NCBI GenBank assembly: GCA_001414485.1
Contig: LLEY01000135.1
Location: 107,293-171,292 of the forward strand
Reading direction: 5' to 3'
DNA: 64,000 nt
DNA from: Calycina herbarum
Lineage: Eukaryota > Ascomycota > Leotiomycetes > Helotiales > Pezizellaceae
The position numbers and the translations under genes are program-made. The notes beneath the pieces were generated by a model. That model made no database searches and was not told where the DNA came from. It saw only the letters and a list, made by a program, of their open reading frames with translations. This document shows, piece by piece, positions 33,240-44,867 of this stretch; within the stretch, counting starts at the first letter, position 1, and the number at the start of each line of letters is the position of its first letter.

Positions 33240-35288
33240 CCTTACCCGAATGGCGAATTATATCGCACGTTACGAAAGCCCACATAGAAAACAAGGACCT
33301 TGAGCTCTACTACATGGTATCCAGTTATCAAGAGAGCCAGGTAGTCTTGAACTTGAAGCCCAAGTTTCTGATCGACATGCACATTCAAGTTCAACTACTT
33401 GAAAACAAAAGGTTGCTGAGTTGACGAAAAGCGACATTGGAGGGTCGCCGTGCTTCTTACGGTCTAAGTCAATTGAGACATTGGGGTCAGTGTGTTTCAA
33501 ATGCCCCTCCAAGAGGAGCTTATGAAGCATTTTTTCCAAAGGCAAAATATTTTTATCGAATTCTTTCTCCAGCTAACTGATCCCAAGAGACCCCAAGGAC
33601 AAGTACAACTCTAGTTTCCAAGGCTTCATCACTAGCGAAGAGCTTGTCGGGAGCAACGGCCGACGAGTCAACTACAAACCAGTCGGTCGCCGCTTGCCAG
33701 TGTCCAAGAATGAGTATGGCATCAGGTCCTCGTAACAAACAACTGGTATCTTCACTGAATCCACTCCTCCAACACCTCCGGAGCGAACCCTCATTGCAGT
33801 TTGCTTCCATTTTTTACTTCAAAGCTTGAACCACTACCACATCAAGATCTTCATGGATGACAAGGGAAGCCCCCCCCCACCCCCCCGAATCCAGAACGAG
33901 CCAGGCTTGCCTGTGACCAGAGAAGCCCTCTCAGAGGCAGATATTGAGATCGCAACCAACTCATGGTCGGGGTTTTCACATGATTCATGGGACACTACCC
34001 AGGTTGGTAATTATTGCTCGATCTTTGAAGATTACTAGAAATATGTAGCTAACAAGATTCCAGGAGCTCGCACTGCGTTACGCGTGGGTATCACCATGGA
34101 TTGAGCCACAACCATATCTGGATTGCAAAAGATGAAGATGGAAACAACGACTCCTCTTTATTGTAGTTCCAAGCTCGGTAATTGGCCAAACAAGTCAAAG
34201 AGAACTCATCCATAGCTAGACCTCAATGCGCCGAGAACTCATTCCTGAGACCTCTTGGGAACACATATATCTCAGCCAGAGCAGAGCTGTATGGGAACTT
34301 CTAGGGGGGTGTTGATAGACGTAGGAAGGGGAGCGTGAGATACTTTTACTACTAAAGAGAAAAGTACTATTAATAAAGCTAGACTCTTATCTAAGAAAAG
34401 AAAAGAGCTTACTATTAATTATCTAATTAAATTCAATAGAGAGCTACTTACTAAGTATTAAGATAGCTCTGTTTTACTTACTTAGAATTATATAAAACAC
34501 TTAAATCTAGTATAAGATATACTAGCTGAAATAACCAATATAAAAAGTATCTTATATATAGTATCTACTAAGAATTAATATATTATGTGACGGTTTACAC
34601 CCGAAGAGTACTCGGTCTATCGACCTTCGTACAAAACGTGACCTCACGTGACCTCGACGCAGGGGGTTCCAACAGCATTTAAGCAGCCCAAAAGACTAAA
34701 GTTGGTCAAATGAAGTCTCGAATGTTTAAAAGGATAGAGTAGTAAGTACGCATCAGAGTGGCATTTATTCACAATGAAAATCCCAGAAGACTGGAGTTAT
34801 TTCAGCAAACTATGACGGTTGATTATAGAGAGTTTAGAGTATATCTGAACAGAATTGGGCAATTATATAATTAGTGAAGAAAGAATAACAGAATATGCTT
34901 TGATGAGGAAGCGAGAGAAGAGAAGAAACTACGATAAAGTTCTCAACTCCAATCCAAAAAGCTTCTCCTAAGGTGAAAGCATCGCATTCTTCAACTGGGT
35001 CATCCTTCAACCTACACCTAAACACCATGTATCAAAGAACACCAATGAACCATGATAAGCAAAGTTGTAAATAGGTCACGTAGTTGACCAGACTGAACTA
35101 TTCATTCAACAAGCTTAGTCCAATTAAAAGTTCACAGCCCCCTGAGGTTCTGTTCATAGATCTGAATTTTGATCCGGAAGTTATCCGACGTCAGGCTAAC
35201 ATCTAATTCAATCCAAGACTCCACCGGATTGTCTTTCAAAGCTTCAAACAAGCAAAAGCAAACACGACCTCAGAAAAACAATAACGCA
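33240..35288. other. Accessory noncoding region with RIP-like relic
   Basis: This region contains the AT-rich relic at 34320-34585 (separate entry), an AT-rich piece at 34811-34885 resembling 22866-22940, and short frames without family signal. The right end is the promoter of the H3-like gene. Confidence 0.35.
34320..34593. mobile_element. RIP-affected retroelement tail relic ending at TGTGACGG
   Basis: The block is strongly AT-rich with many TAA and TAG words, in contrast to flanks of about 45% GC. It switches abruptly to normal composition at TGTGACGG (34586-34593). The same octamer marks the AT-to-GC switch at 63780-63787, at the right edge of the large transposon block. CACGTGACCTC also occurs just beyond both (34645-34655 and 63900-63910). 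I infer a dead fragment of a related LTR element. No protein motif is clear. Confidence 0.4.
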
Positions 35289-35801
35289 ATGGCCAGAACC
35301 AAGGTTTGTCATTGAACCCTTTGGCCCTCCATTACGCGAATGAACATACTGAATTTCAAACACAGGACACACGTAGCGGCCGCCGTGCCACCCCAAGAAA
35401 GATTGCCCCCACCAAGGTTGCCAGAATCTCAGCACCTGTATGTCATTATCCCCAATGTTCAAGTACTTCGAATATCAGCTAATCTTCTTCCAAAGTCTTA
35501 CACTCCACCCGTCACCCGCCGACAATCAGCTGCCGCCCCGTACACCACCCATCTCGAGGGTTGGCAAATAGATATCCTACGACGCGCATCTCGAAAATAT
35601 CCCTACGAATCCGAACTCGCGATTAGGAAGCCCATTCTAGCTAGTTTGGCTCGCCGTGCCGGCACCATCCCCAAGATTGTCTCCGTGAGTATTATCCTCG
35701 AGTTACATTTGGCCATTTCAACATACTGATAGAGATTGTAGGTCCACTTGGGCGAGTTCAACCGCCAGGCTAAGCGCAAGGAGGCGAAGAACCAAGTATG
35801 A
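35289..35801 (+). CDS. Histone H3-like small protein with H3 N-terminal tail
   Basis: Four exons with consensus splice sites: 35289-35303, 35366-35437, 35496-35684 and 35742-35801, all joined in phase 0 (111 aa). Exon 1 encodes exactly MARTK. Exon 2 continues DTRSGRRATPRKIAPTKVAR then ISAP, which aligns with the H3 tail [20 protein letters not shown]…SAP with a 2-residue gap. The K4, K18 and K23 equivalents are kept; K9 and K27 are not. Exon 3 has ILRRASRKYPYESELAIRKP, resembling H3 alphaN/alpha1 (LREIRRYQ-STELLIRKLP). Exon 4 is short and Lys/Arg-rich. Most of alpha2-alpha3 is missing. A fifth exon is possible, since TACTAAC and an acceptor TTAG lie at 35845-35861. It is clearly not a canonical H3, and CENP-A normally lacks the MARTK tail. 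Decayed H3 copy or divergent variant cannot be decided here. Confidence 0.55.
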
Positions 35802-36265
35802 ACGACAAGTAAGCTCTCTTGCTCCTCTCTGCAGTATGATTTTATACTAACTGATGTTTAGCTACTGCATCAAACGTCTCTGGCATGGGTGGGAGGTGTT
35901 TATGGGGGATTCTGGGAGACCTTTTTGTGGCTTAGGCTTGATATTACATCGATGGGATGATGAATAACATTCATTGGTGATGACAACTTTTTTAAGTTTA
36001 TTGCAGTGAAATGAGTGAATGCTATCTTTCCATGAGAAAAGCTTGCGAAAGTATGATAATGATCGTATCCAGTGTACAGGTTGATGGGTGATGGGTGATG
36101 AACCTTACTTGATCATCGTGGTTGGGAACTGGAGAAGCTTGGGAGTGCCTTCCTCGAGAACGAAGGTCGCCGCTAAGTTAGAGCTCGTTTCAAGAGTAAG
36201 AATGAACTCAGAAATCATTTTTACAGTAAATTCTCTGGCTTGACTTGATGAACATCAAAGTCTTA

Positions 36266-36388
36266 CAGTAAAGCCTCGTGACAAGGAGGAAACCTCCGTA
36301 AAATCCTTAGAATTTCCATACCTTGACATAAGGATATCCTCACATATGTCCTTAGAACCGTTGATATCCTCGTAACGAGGTTTTACTG
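36266..36388. mobile_element. 123-bp MITE with TA target duplication
   Basis: Left end CAGTAAAGCCTCGTGACAAG and right end, read on the other strand, CAGTAAAACCTCGTTACGAG form terminal inverted repeats. They are flanked by TA on both sides (36264-36265 and 36389-36390), the Tc1/mariner/pogo target signature. There is no coding capacity, so this is a miniature inverted-repeat element. A second TTACAGTAAA word about 45 bases to the left may be a stray end. Confidence 0.8.
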
Positions 36389-37426
36389 TAAGTTCAATTA
36401 AGGAAGGGGCCAACAACAATAGAGAAACTCTTGGTATTCGGGAGAGACGCGGGATCAGAACACGAATTCAAAAGTAGAAGAAAATCTGCAAGAGAGCTGA
36501 CTGAATCTTCTTCGCAAGCTCAATGGCAGCACCGTATAAATACTATGATGGGCCCAGCCTCGATTGGCCATGTCGTGAGATTTTCAAAATAACGTTCTCA
36601 CGCCGCGGCATCGGATGAAAAACGAGAAAATTGCGCCATTGATAGGAGATCCACAATTCAGAAGAAAATGTTGGGCACACAATATTTCCATGTCAGGTAA
36701 CCCTGTGTCACCAATCTATGGGGATGGACTGGAGTACACCAAAAGATACGGTAGCCAGGAGCAACCGAGAAAATAATGAGGGGAGGGGAGAGAGCTGAGG
36801 ATCAGGCAAAATGGACCATTTCCCAGCCTCGGTATTGATTGCTGCGAATCGCATGCTTCAGGGTTCTCCTGCATTTCGGAGAGACAATTGATCCTTTCCG
36901 GTACTCTAAGTAATATAATATATTTTTGCGGACGTGACGCGTGAAGCTCTCAAGTGAAGCTGTTGATGAGAAAAGAAGCGCTTCCACTGCCAACGCACCG
37001 CACCATCCAATCTATTGGCCGGAGAAACGCCACCTCAGCGCAAGTACTAGTGTAATCTCCTCATGAACCTTAATTTCCAGGCATCTTTTCAGGTGCAGTG
37101 CAACCTTGGGAAAATAAGCTAACCCCACCAAACAGAAGGCTCCACCAACCCCTCCCCTCAAACCCTTCTTCCTTCGCACACACCGCTCCTCTTCTTCTCC
37201 TCCTTCCCCAAACACTCCTCTTCTCCTACAAACATTACTCTGTCCCATCAGAAGAGTAATTGACTGTTCTCCATCTCCCCTTTCTCTTCTTTCTTCCCTC
37301 CTTGACATTCACGTCAAGAATCGGAAGCTCGTCTTACCCCTCCATCAACGAGGATCGTAGCACGCAATCGGGTGTTGACACCTTTGAACAAATTTTCTCC
37401 CACCAACACGAACCTCAACCGCCATC
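36389..37426. other. MET6 promoter and leader
   Basis: About 1 kb upstream of the methionine synthase start. The last 300 bases are pyrimidine-rich with CT tracts (for example 37140-37310), common in highly expressed fungal promoters. No gene is supported. Confidence 0.45.
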
Positions 37427-39851
37427 ATGGTTCAATCGTGAGTACCTCCTATTACATACCTCTTCTTCATACCAGTATGCTAACATCACCTTTCTCGCAG
37501 ATCCATCCTCGGTTTCCCTCGCATGGGTGCCCTCCGTGAGTTGAAGAAGGCCACTGAAGGTTACTGGGCAGGCAAGCTCTCCCAAGCTGAGCTCCTCGCT
37601 GAGGGTAAGCGACTCCGTCTGGAACACTGGAACATCCAGAAGAAGGCCGGTGTCGATGTTATCCCAAGCAACGACTTCGCTCTCTACGATCAAGTTCTCA
37701 CCCACATCCAAGATTTCGGTGTAAGTTTTTGCCCCTCGGTGAATCATCTAGCAAAAGCTAATCTTCTTTTTTGCACAGGCCGCCCCTCCAAGATACACAA
37801 GCCAAGGTCTCGATGCCGTTGACGAATACTTTGCTATGGGTCGTGGTCACCAGAAGGGCGGTGTTGATGTGCCAAGTTTGGAGATGGTGAAGTGGTTCGA
37901 CTCAAACTACCACTATGTCAAGCCAACTTTCCAAGATGGTCAAACCTTCAAGCTCAACCCAAACCCAAAGGCTGTTGTTGAGTTCCTCGAGGCCAAGGAG
38001 GCCGGTATCATCACCCGTCCCGTTCTCGTCGGTCCAGTCTCTTTCCTCGCCCTCGGAAAGCCAGACCGTGACCAAACCGTTGACCCCATTGATCTTCTTG
38101 AGAAGCTCCTCCCAATCTACGAGGAGATCCTCACCAAGCTCAAGGCTGCCGGTGCCGAGACTGTCCAAATTGATGAGCCAACCCTCGTTTTCGATTTGCC
38201 ATCCAAGGTCAAGGCTGCATTCAAGCCAACATACGAGAAGCTTGCCAGCTTAGGTGACAAGATCCCGAAGCTCGTCTTCGCTACCTACTTCGGTGACATC
38301 GTCCACAACATCGATGCTCTCCCAACTGATATCTACGCCGTCCACGTCGATTTGGTCCGCAACCCAGAGCAACTTGACACCGTCATTGGTGCTTTGGGCT
38401 CAAAGACCGTTCTCTCTGCTGGTGTTGTTGATGGTCGTAATATCTGGAAGACCAACCTCAAGAAGGCTATTGAGACTGTCGAGACCGCTGTTCAAAAGCT
38501 CGGAAAAGACCGTGTCATTGTTGCCACCTCCAGCTCCCTTCTCCACACCCCACACACCCTCGCCAGCGAGAAGAAGCTTGACGCTGAGATTGCCGATTGG
38601 TTCTCTTTCGCTGTTGAGAAGGCATCTGAGGTTGCCATTATCGCTAAGGCCGTCACTGAGGGCCCAGCTGCTGTTCGCACTGAGCTTGAGGCTAACGCCA
38701 AGTCCATTCAAGCTCGTGCCAGCTCCAGCCGTACCAACGACCCTAAGGTCAAGGACCGTCAATCCAAGATCACCCCAGACTTCTACAACCGAAAGAGCGA
38801 GTTCCCCGTCCGTATCGCTGCTCAACAAAAGTCATTGGGTCTTCCCCTTTTCCCAACCACCACCATTGGTTCTTTCCCTCAAACCAAGGAGATCCGTATC
38901 CAACGTAACAAGTTCACCAAGGGTGAAATCACTGCTGAGGAGTACGAGAAGTTCATCGAGAGCGAGATCAGAGATGTCGTCAAGGTCCAAGAGGATCTTG
39001 ACCTCGATGTCTACGTTCACGGTGAGCCAGAGCGTAACGACATGGTGCAATACTTCGGTGAGCGTCTTGATGGTTATGCCTTCACCACCCACGCCTGGGT
39101 TCAATCTTATGGTTCTCGATGCGTTCGTCCTCCAATTGTTGTTGGTGACATCTCCCGTCCAGCACCAATGACCGTCAAGGAGTCCAAATACGCCGTCTCC
39201 ATCTCCAAGAAGCCAATGAAGGGCATGTTGACTGGTCCAATCACCTGTCTCCGATGGTCTTTCCCTCGTGATGATGTTCACCAATCCGTCCAAGCTGAGC
39301 AACTTGCTCTTGCTCTCCGTGACGAGGTTGTTGATCTCGAGGCTGCTGGTGTCTTTGTCATCCAAGTCGATGAGCCAGCTCTTCGTGAGGGTCTCCCACT
39401 CCGTGCTGGCAAGGAGCGTGAGGCTTACCTCGACTGGGCTGTCAAGTCTTTCCGTCTCTCAGTTTCCGGTGTCCAGGACTCCACCCAGATCCACTCTCAC
39501 TTCTGTTACTCTGAGTTCCAGGACTTCTTCCACGCCATCGCTGCTCTTGACGCTGATGTTCTCTCCATCGAGAACAGCAAGTCTGATGCCAAGCTCCTCA
39601 AGGTCTTCGTCGATGAGGCATACCCACGTCACATCGGTCCAGGTGTCTATGACATCCACTCTCCTCGTGTTCCAAGCGAGCAGGAGATCAAGGACAGAAT
39701 CGAAGAGATGTTGCAATTCCTCAAGCCAGAGCAACTTTGGATCGATCCTGACTGTGGCCTCAAGACTCGTCAATGGGCTGAGACCAAGGCTGCTTTGACC
39801 AACATGGTTAATGCTGCCAAGTTCTTCCGTGAGAAATATGCCAAAAAATAG
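37427..39851 (+). CDS. MET6: Cobalamin-independent methionine synthase
   Basis: The enzyme transfers a methyl group from methyltetrahydropteroyl-glutamate to homocysteine to make methionine in the cytosol. Exon 1 (37427-37437) encodes MVQ plus part of a Ser codon. Exon 2 is 37501-37720 and exon 3 is 37779-39851. The introns are 63 nt (GTGAGT) and 58 nt (GTAAGT). The product is 767 aa, the usual fungal length. The N-terminal barrel opens with [20 protein letters not shown]. The catalytic C-terminal barrel starts near [19 protein letters not shown]. It carries the zinc ligands in [10 protein letters not shown] (His and Cys) and DCGLKTR (Cys), plus the substrate blocks [16 protein letters not shown] and [15 protein letters not shown]. 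Codons are strongly biased to C/T-ending optimal forms, so expression is probably high. Confidence 0.97.
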
Positions 39852-41138
39852 AGGCATCATTTTTAATACTTTTTTTCTTTTGTTTTGGGAGTTGATGACA
39901 TGAATGACTTTGGGGTCTTTAGAACCTAACAGTGGAGACGATCTCAACATCGGCGTTTCTGGTCAGGGATAAAGACAAAAGCTTTTTATCAAAATTGTCA
40001 TGGTTTAGCGGGTTTGTGGATTTCAACAGCATCGGGCGGGGATGATCCATCAACCGGACATCTGACGAGAATATGGGCAAAGGCGTTTTGATGAGCGATG
40101 AAAACCTTTTTTTGCTCCTAAAAAAGAATTGTGAGATATGGGAAATTGAGCATGTGCTCTTGAGGATGGTGATCCTCGTAGAATATTTATTTGATGGGAT
40201 GGATGATGGAAAACGATTAGAAAATATAACCCTCTTCAACCGGGAACCTGATGGGTTTTTTTGCAACTGATGGTGATTTGAATTTTGGGTAGGTACCTAT
40301 ACTTTGGCCAATCCCTAGACTGGAACTGAGCTCGCTCCTGCCGTTATCTCGACCCGCAAAGACAGGAAGGCTGTCGAAGTCGTTCCTTCCCATGAGCGAA
40401 CCCGTCCCTCGACTCGGGAGACAGGACTTTTGAGTTGCTCCTTCCTCTCACTGCGGGCTTGGGTGACGAGAGCAGAAGGAAGTTGAGGTCGTTCCTTCCT
40501 GAATTGACATACTTGATATTCACGCCCTCTTGTTGTCTAAGGGTTTCTGAGTAAGCGAGTGAGCTGTGGATTACTTGCAACTTGGTGGCTTACTTGTAGC
40601 TTACTTGCTAAAACCAACTCTCCTTCAGCAAGATGAGGTGGACTATTAACTTAATTCGAAAGAAAAACAAGATCACTCTCTCCAAAGAAACCTTAATAAC
40701 TTATAGAAAAAAGAAAGGGCTGGAAGTTGTGGAGAAATTAAGGCTTTGTAGGTTACTATTTTTGTTTGAAAACTCAAGCTATTAGTAGGTCAAACAGCTT
40801 GAGTTTCTTATGTCGCTTTTCGTAGGCAACCCAGGAACAGTTCAGGTTTCTCTTGGGGTATGATATTCGTAGGTATTTGAGCGAATTATTCTTTCTGTAA
40901 TAAATATTGAGATTTCACATATAAAAACAATTTATGAAATTAAGATAGGGATACGAGGGAAACTGCGTTGAACTTAATTCTCAGAAGGTTGTTTTAAGGG
41001 CTGGCCTCGGGTTTCAGGCGCCACCTGATAAGGCCAGAGTTGAGCCCAGACATCACACCTGGAGCCTTTACAATTTGCCGGGTTGTACTGTCCCTCCTCA
41101 AGAGCTTGTTTTAATCTCACTCTGTTCAGGCTGCCCAA
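39852..41138. other. Intergenic region between MET6 and the kinase pseudogene
   Basis: MET6 3' flank, then noncoding DNA. A short near-repeat with GTCGTTCCTTCC occurs at about 40379-40390 and 40488-40499, each preceded by GAAGG-type words that could pair into hairpins. No gene is supported. Confidence 0.4.
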
Positions 41139-44100
41139 ATGGACTCTCTTTTCTGGAACAGCTTTGTCCAGTCTGGGACATTGAGCCATGCAAACCTCGA
41201 GAGCATGGAACAGAAGGAAGGCGTCAGTCCAGTAGCATCCCCTTTGCAGGATCTGCTTCTTAAACTAGCTTGCAGTCATCTCAATGACATTGGTATTCAA
41301 AACAGACTCTACCCTGATCTAGGAATGCCACTCGGTACGGGTGCCACATTTTCCGTGGAGAGGAAGCTAGCTGAAGGGCAACTATTCGTGGCTGTAAAGC
41401 ACATTATTCAAGATAAACGGCCAAGAGATAAGGTTTCAACTTATCCTCCTATACCAAAGCATAGGCTAAATAGCGTACTGCTTGAGGTTCGGGCGCTCAC
41501 TCACTATCCGCTCCAAAAGCATCCAAATATAGTCGACCTTCTTGCATACGGATGGGATGATGGAGGCATACCATTTCTAGTTGTTGAATACGCTGATTTG
41601 GGAAGCCTGGCATCATTTTTAAAGCTTCAGCCTACTTCGTTGGCAATGAAACTAAAGCTCACCCTCGACGTTGCTTCGGGGTTGGAGCTACTCCACGGCT
41701 GCGAGATTGTTCACGGTGATGTTAAACTTGAGAACATTTTGGTTTTCTCATCGGAAAATGGTCCTTTGGGAAAGATATCCGACTTTGGTTTCTGTTGCTC
41801 TGAGGCGCTTGTCAATAACACCTACCACGGGACCCATATACTAAACGCGCCCGATCTACGCCATGACTTATATACTTCGCGGGCTGTGTCGGGGCTAGAC
41901 TACATGGCATGTGATACTTACTCTTACGGTATTCTTGTCTGGGAGCTTTTTAATGGAGGGGCACGCTTTTATAGTGTATCCTCAATTGGCATTAATCCCG
42001 CAGACAGCGATAAAACATTTCAATTCCTCGAGTAGCTCTGGAGCAGTGACCAAGAATTATACCAATTTGCCGTGGGCTATTGCCGGGAACTTCAATTACC
42101 TGCTGGAATTCAAGAGCGTGTTGAACCAGTTTTGCAAACGACACTTTTAAGAGACCCCGAACAGCGCCCAGCTATGGAACAGGTCCGGCTACAGTTAAAT
42201 CCGGATGATAAGTAAGTCCCAAAAAATATATATAAATATCTAATCTCGTCCCAATTGGTTCCATTCCATAATATAAACAATCTTCTTCTGTATTAGGCGT
42301 CTAAGGGCACTTCTATGGGAACTGCTAACTCGATACACTAGGATGGCAATCAAGACGTGTTATCCCCTGCGACTTTCGAATTACTCGATCTTCAATGTAA
42401 TATTTTAGCATGTTCGGAATCAAAACTACCATTGACTTGCACTATAGATCATGACTGCGCCGTTAACTTGGGCGGTCAAAACACAACTCGTCGCTCAATT
42501 TCGAGCCGGGACTGTAGACGTAACGGAATCCGGACAACATGCTTTCAATCTAGCTGCCTGTTATGCACTTGGTTTTGGGGTGCGTATGTGCGTAGAGGAG
42601 GCGTTTCGTTACCTGGAGCTTTTCCGCGAACCGAAATTATGTTCCTGCAAAAGTCCTCTGGGCAGCGTTCAATTACAATGGATTAAGCTAACGCAACGGA
42701 AAAATGGCAACAACGTCCAAGGTTATCAGTCAATATCTGGACACATTGGAGAGAGAGCTCCTCCAAGTTCCTTTTCTACTACGCTTCACGGCTCGCATCA
42801 GGAATTTCTACAGAAAACAAATTGTGCAGATGTCTCTCTACCCGATGACTATTGCTGAACTTCGCATCACATCCAAAGGCTTGGATGAGATTAAAGATAT
42901 CCTCCTCGCGGAAAGATCCGTTCTACATGAACTCACTGTCACCTTGGATGTCGACCATAACCGAATCAAAATCCCGTTGATGCACCACCTTATCAGTTCC
43001 CACCCAGATTTCGCGGAAAACTTAGTCCAAAAAGGTATCAACACTGAATTTTTGACAAAAGATAATATCTCGTTATTGAATATTGCCTGCGCAGCTGGCG
43101 CGTTCCGGACTTCGAAGCTTCTCGTACAGCTTTTTCCTTCACTGACTAGAGAATCCTCCAAGGACGGCATATCCCCTCTGCATTGTTGTGTTTAGCGAAT
43201 CTGAAATTCCTCTCATAGCAAAACTTTTGGTAGAAAATCACGCCCCCTTTCTAGCCAATAGAGTCAAGAAATTTCAAGAATTCAACATAATTTTGAGTGG
43301 TATGCCTCTACACTGGGTAGTCATAATACGAAGCACAGCCGCGGTTCGGGCTTTGTTTGATCTAGGAGCAGATGTTGAGCAGGGATATTTTATGAGCCTA
43401 GACTACCTGCCATACCCAAAATATGCTATCGATATTGCTGTATCTCTGCATATGCCAGAGATGGGCCCACTTCTGATCTACCGCGGCGCTGTTATTTCTG
43501 CCAGAACTGAGGATTCAACTCCGCCTGTTCTTCATTACATTAGCGAGATCATAGACCCCTTTTTGATTTGGCTCCTCCATGGTGACTCCTACCGAGATGC
43601 TGCTCAAGAAACTGTGCAGGTATTACTCAACGCTGGTTTACATATTAACATGTGCTCTGACGACAACTTCAATGCACTGCAGTACGCAGCAGCACGAGGA
43701 AACCACCAAATGTATGTTCTTGATATAATTCTTGGCTTGAGGCCTTGTGTGAGCACCGGCGATGAACCATCGCAAAGTCCAATATATCTCACGTCAATTG
43801 CTATGCAGCATGGTCATCTCAATTCCGAGAAGATGAAAATAATTCTTGACTACTCCCAGGAGCACTTGAGCCCAGAGGAATTCAGGGAGGCATGCCGTGT
43901 AAAATTGAAAAATTGTGCACGCCATGGCACTCTTGGAGCTGCATCGGCCATTATAGCTACTCTGGGAGCCAGCTGTAAAACTATCATCGAAGAAGGACAA
44001 TTCATGCATATCGCAGCCGAGCATGACGAGCCAGAAATGCTCCGCCTGCTCCTAGATACTGGAGTTGACATCAATTTCAGTGTGGATGGCACTCAAGCGG

Positions 44101-44672
44101 CAAAAGCAGCTGGGAGGGGCAAAATAAAGGCGCTCGATTTCTTGCTTTCTAATGATTCGAGCTTGCGAAACAATGACGACGAAGAGACCATTTTACATGG
44201 AATAGTTGGTCCCTTGATGTCTCCAAGCCAGTCTTCTACCACTCTCAGCTTTGTTCAAGAAAAATTCCAAGACGTTCTTACTCCTGTTGTGGATAATTAT
44301 AATATGTTTGGGTTTGCAGCTCTTCATGAAGCCTTAATCTTGGGTAACCTGAGGAACGTGGCAATTCTCATTGAACACTTGGAGGCACGCCCAAGGAATG
44401 TCAAGAACACAGATATATCACCAACAACTCTCGTCACCTTTCTCAATGCCAGCCCACCTGGGTGCTATATTTAACAAGGAGAACTCGCGCTGCAAAGATA
44501 CCGGGAAACTCTGGACACTATGCTGAATTATCTGTGTGAGACATGCGACTTCCCACCACCAAATCATCACGTCACTGGAGCTGGTTTACACGAGTATTGG
44601 AAAGGCTGGCCCGACAATCGACTTCTTGCGAAGGGCGATGAAACTGTATGGTGGCTATTTATAGTTGAATAA
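41139..44672 (+). pseudogene. Protein kinase-ankyrin repeat fusion gene, broken by stops and frameshifts
   Basis: From the ATG at 41139 the frame encodes a protein kinase domain: Gly loop GTGATFSVERK (about 66-76), VAVK lysine at 87, catalytic HGDVKLEN (Asp 194; Gly replaces Arg of HRD) and DFG at 215-217. A TAG at 42033-42035 interrupts it, but the same frame continues with the C-lobe (QELYQFAVGYCRELQLP, RDPEQRPAMEQVR) to a GTAAGT at 42212. A Sel1-like stretch follows (AFNLAACYALGFGV, about 42540). Then come a frame change near 42634, a TAA at 42689-42691, an ankyrin region, a one-base frame change near 43185 (inside an ankyrin SPLH turn), more ankyrin repeats (ALQYAAARGN, FAALHEALILGN), a TAA at 44472-44474, and a final tail to 44672. 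Kinase-ankyrin fusions are common multi-copy fungal genes of unknown, possibly surveillance, role. The lesions make this copy a pseudogene. Confidence 0.8.
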
Positions 44673-44867
44673 ATCAAAACCGAGACTTTCATTCCCATTT
44701 TTATCAAACTTAATTTCACGCACTTCAAAACTTGAGGCTCCAAATTTCTACATAACTAGGAACTGTGCTGGATCCACCGCATCTAACATCGCTCTTTTCA
44801 CTCACCTGTATGATCAATTGTCTTTTACCACATGGTCATGACTTAAAATACCTTCCAATCATAGGTT

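Noticed and set aside
35289..35801. Centromeric H3 (CENP-A) interpretation
   Set aside because: CENP-A keeps the whole histone fold and a variable tail; here the canonical H3 tail is kept and most of the fold is missing.
38254..39171. 305-codon open frame on the plus strand inside MET6
   Set aside because: Shadow frame produced by the strongly biased codons of MET6; its composition is Ser/Arg/Pro-rich with no family signal.
42000..42060. An intron removing the TAG in the kinase C-lobe
   Set aside because: There is no GT donor close upstream, and the coding sequence on both sides of the TAG belongs to the kinase C-lobe in the same frame.
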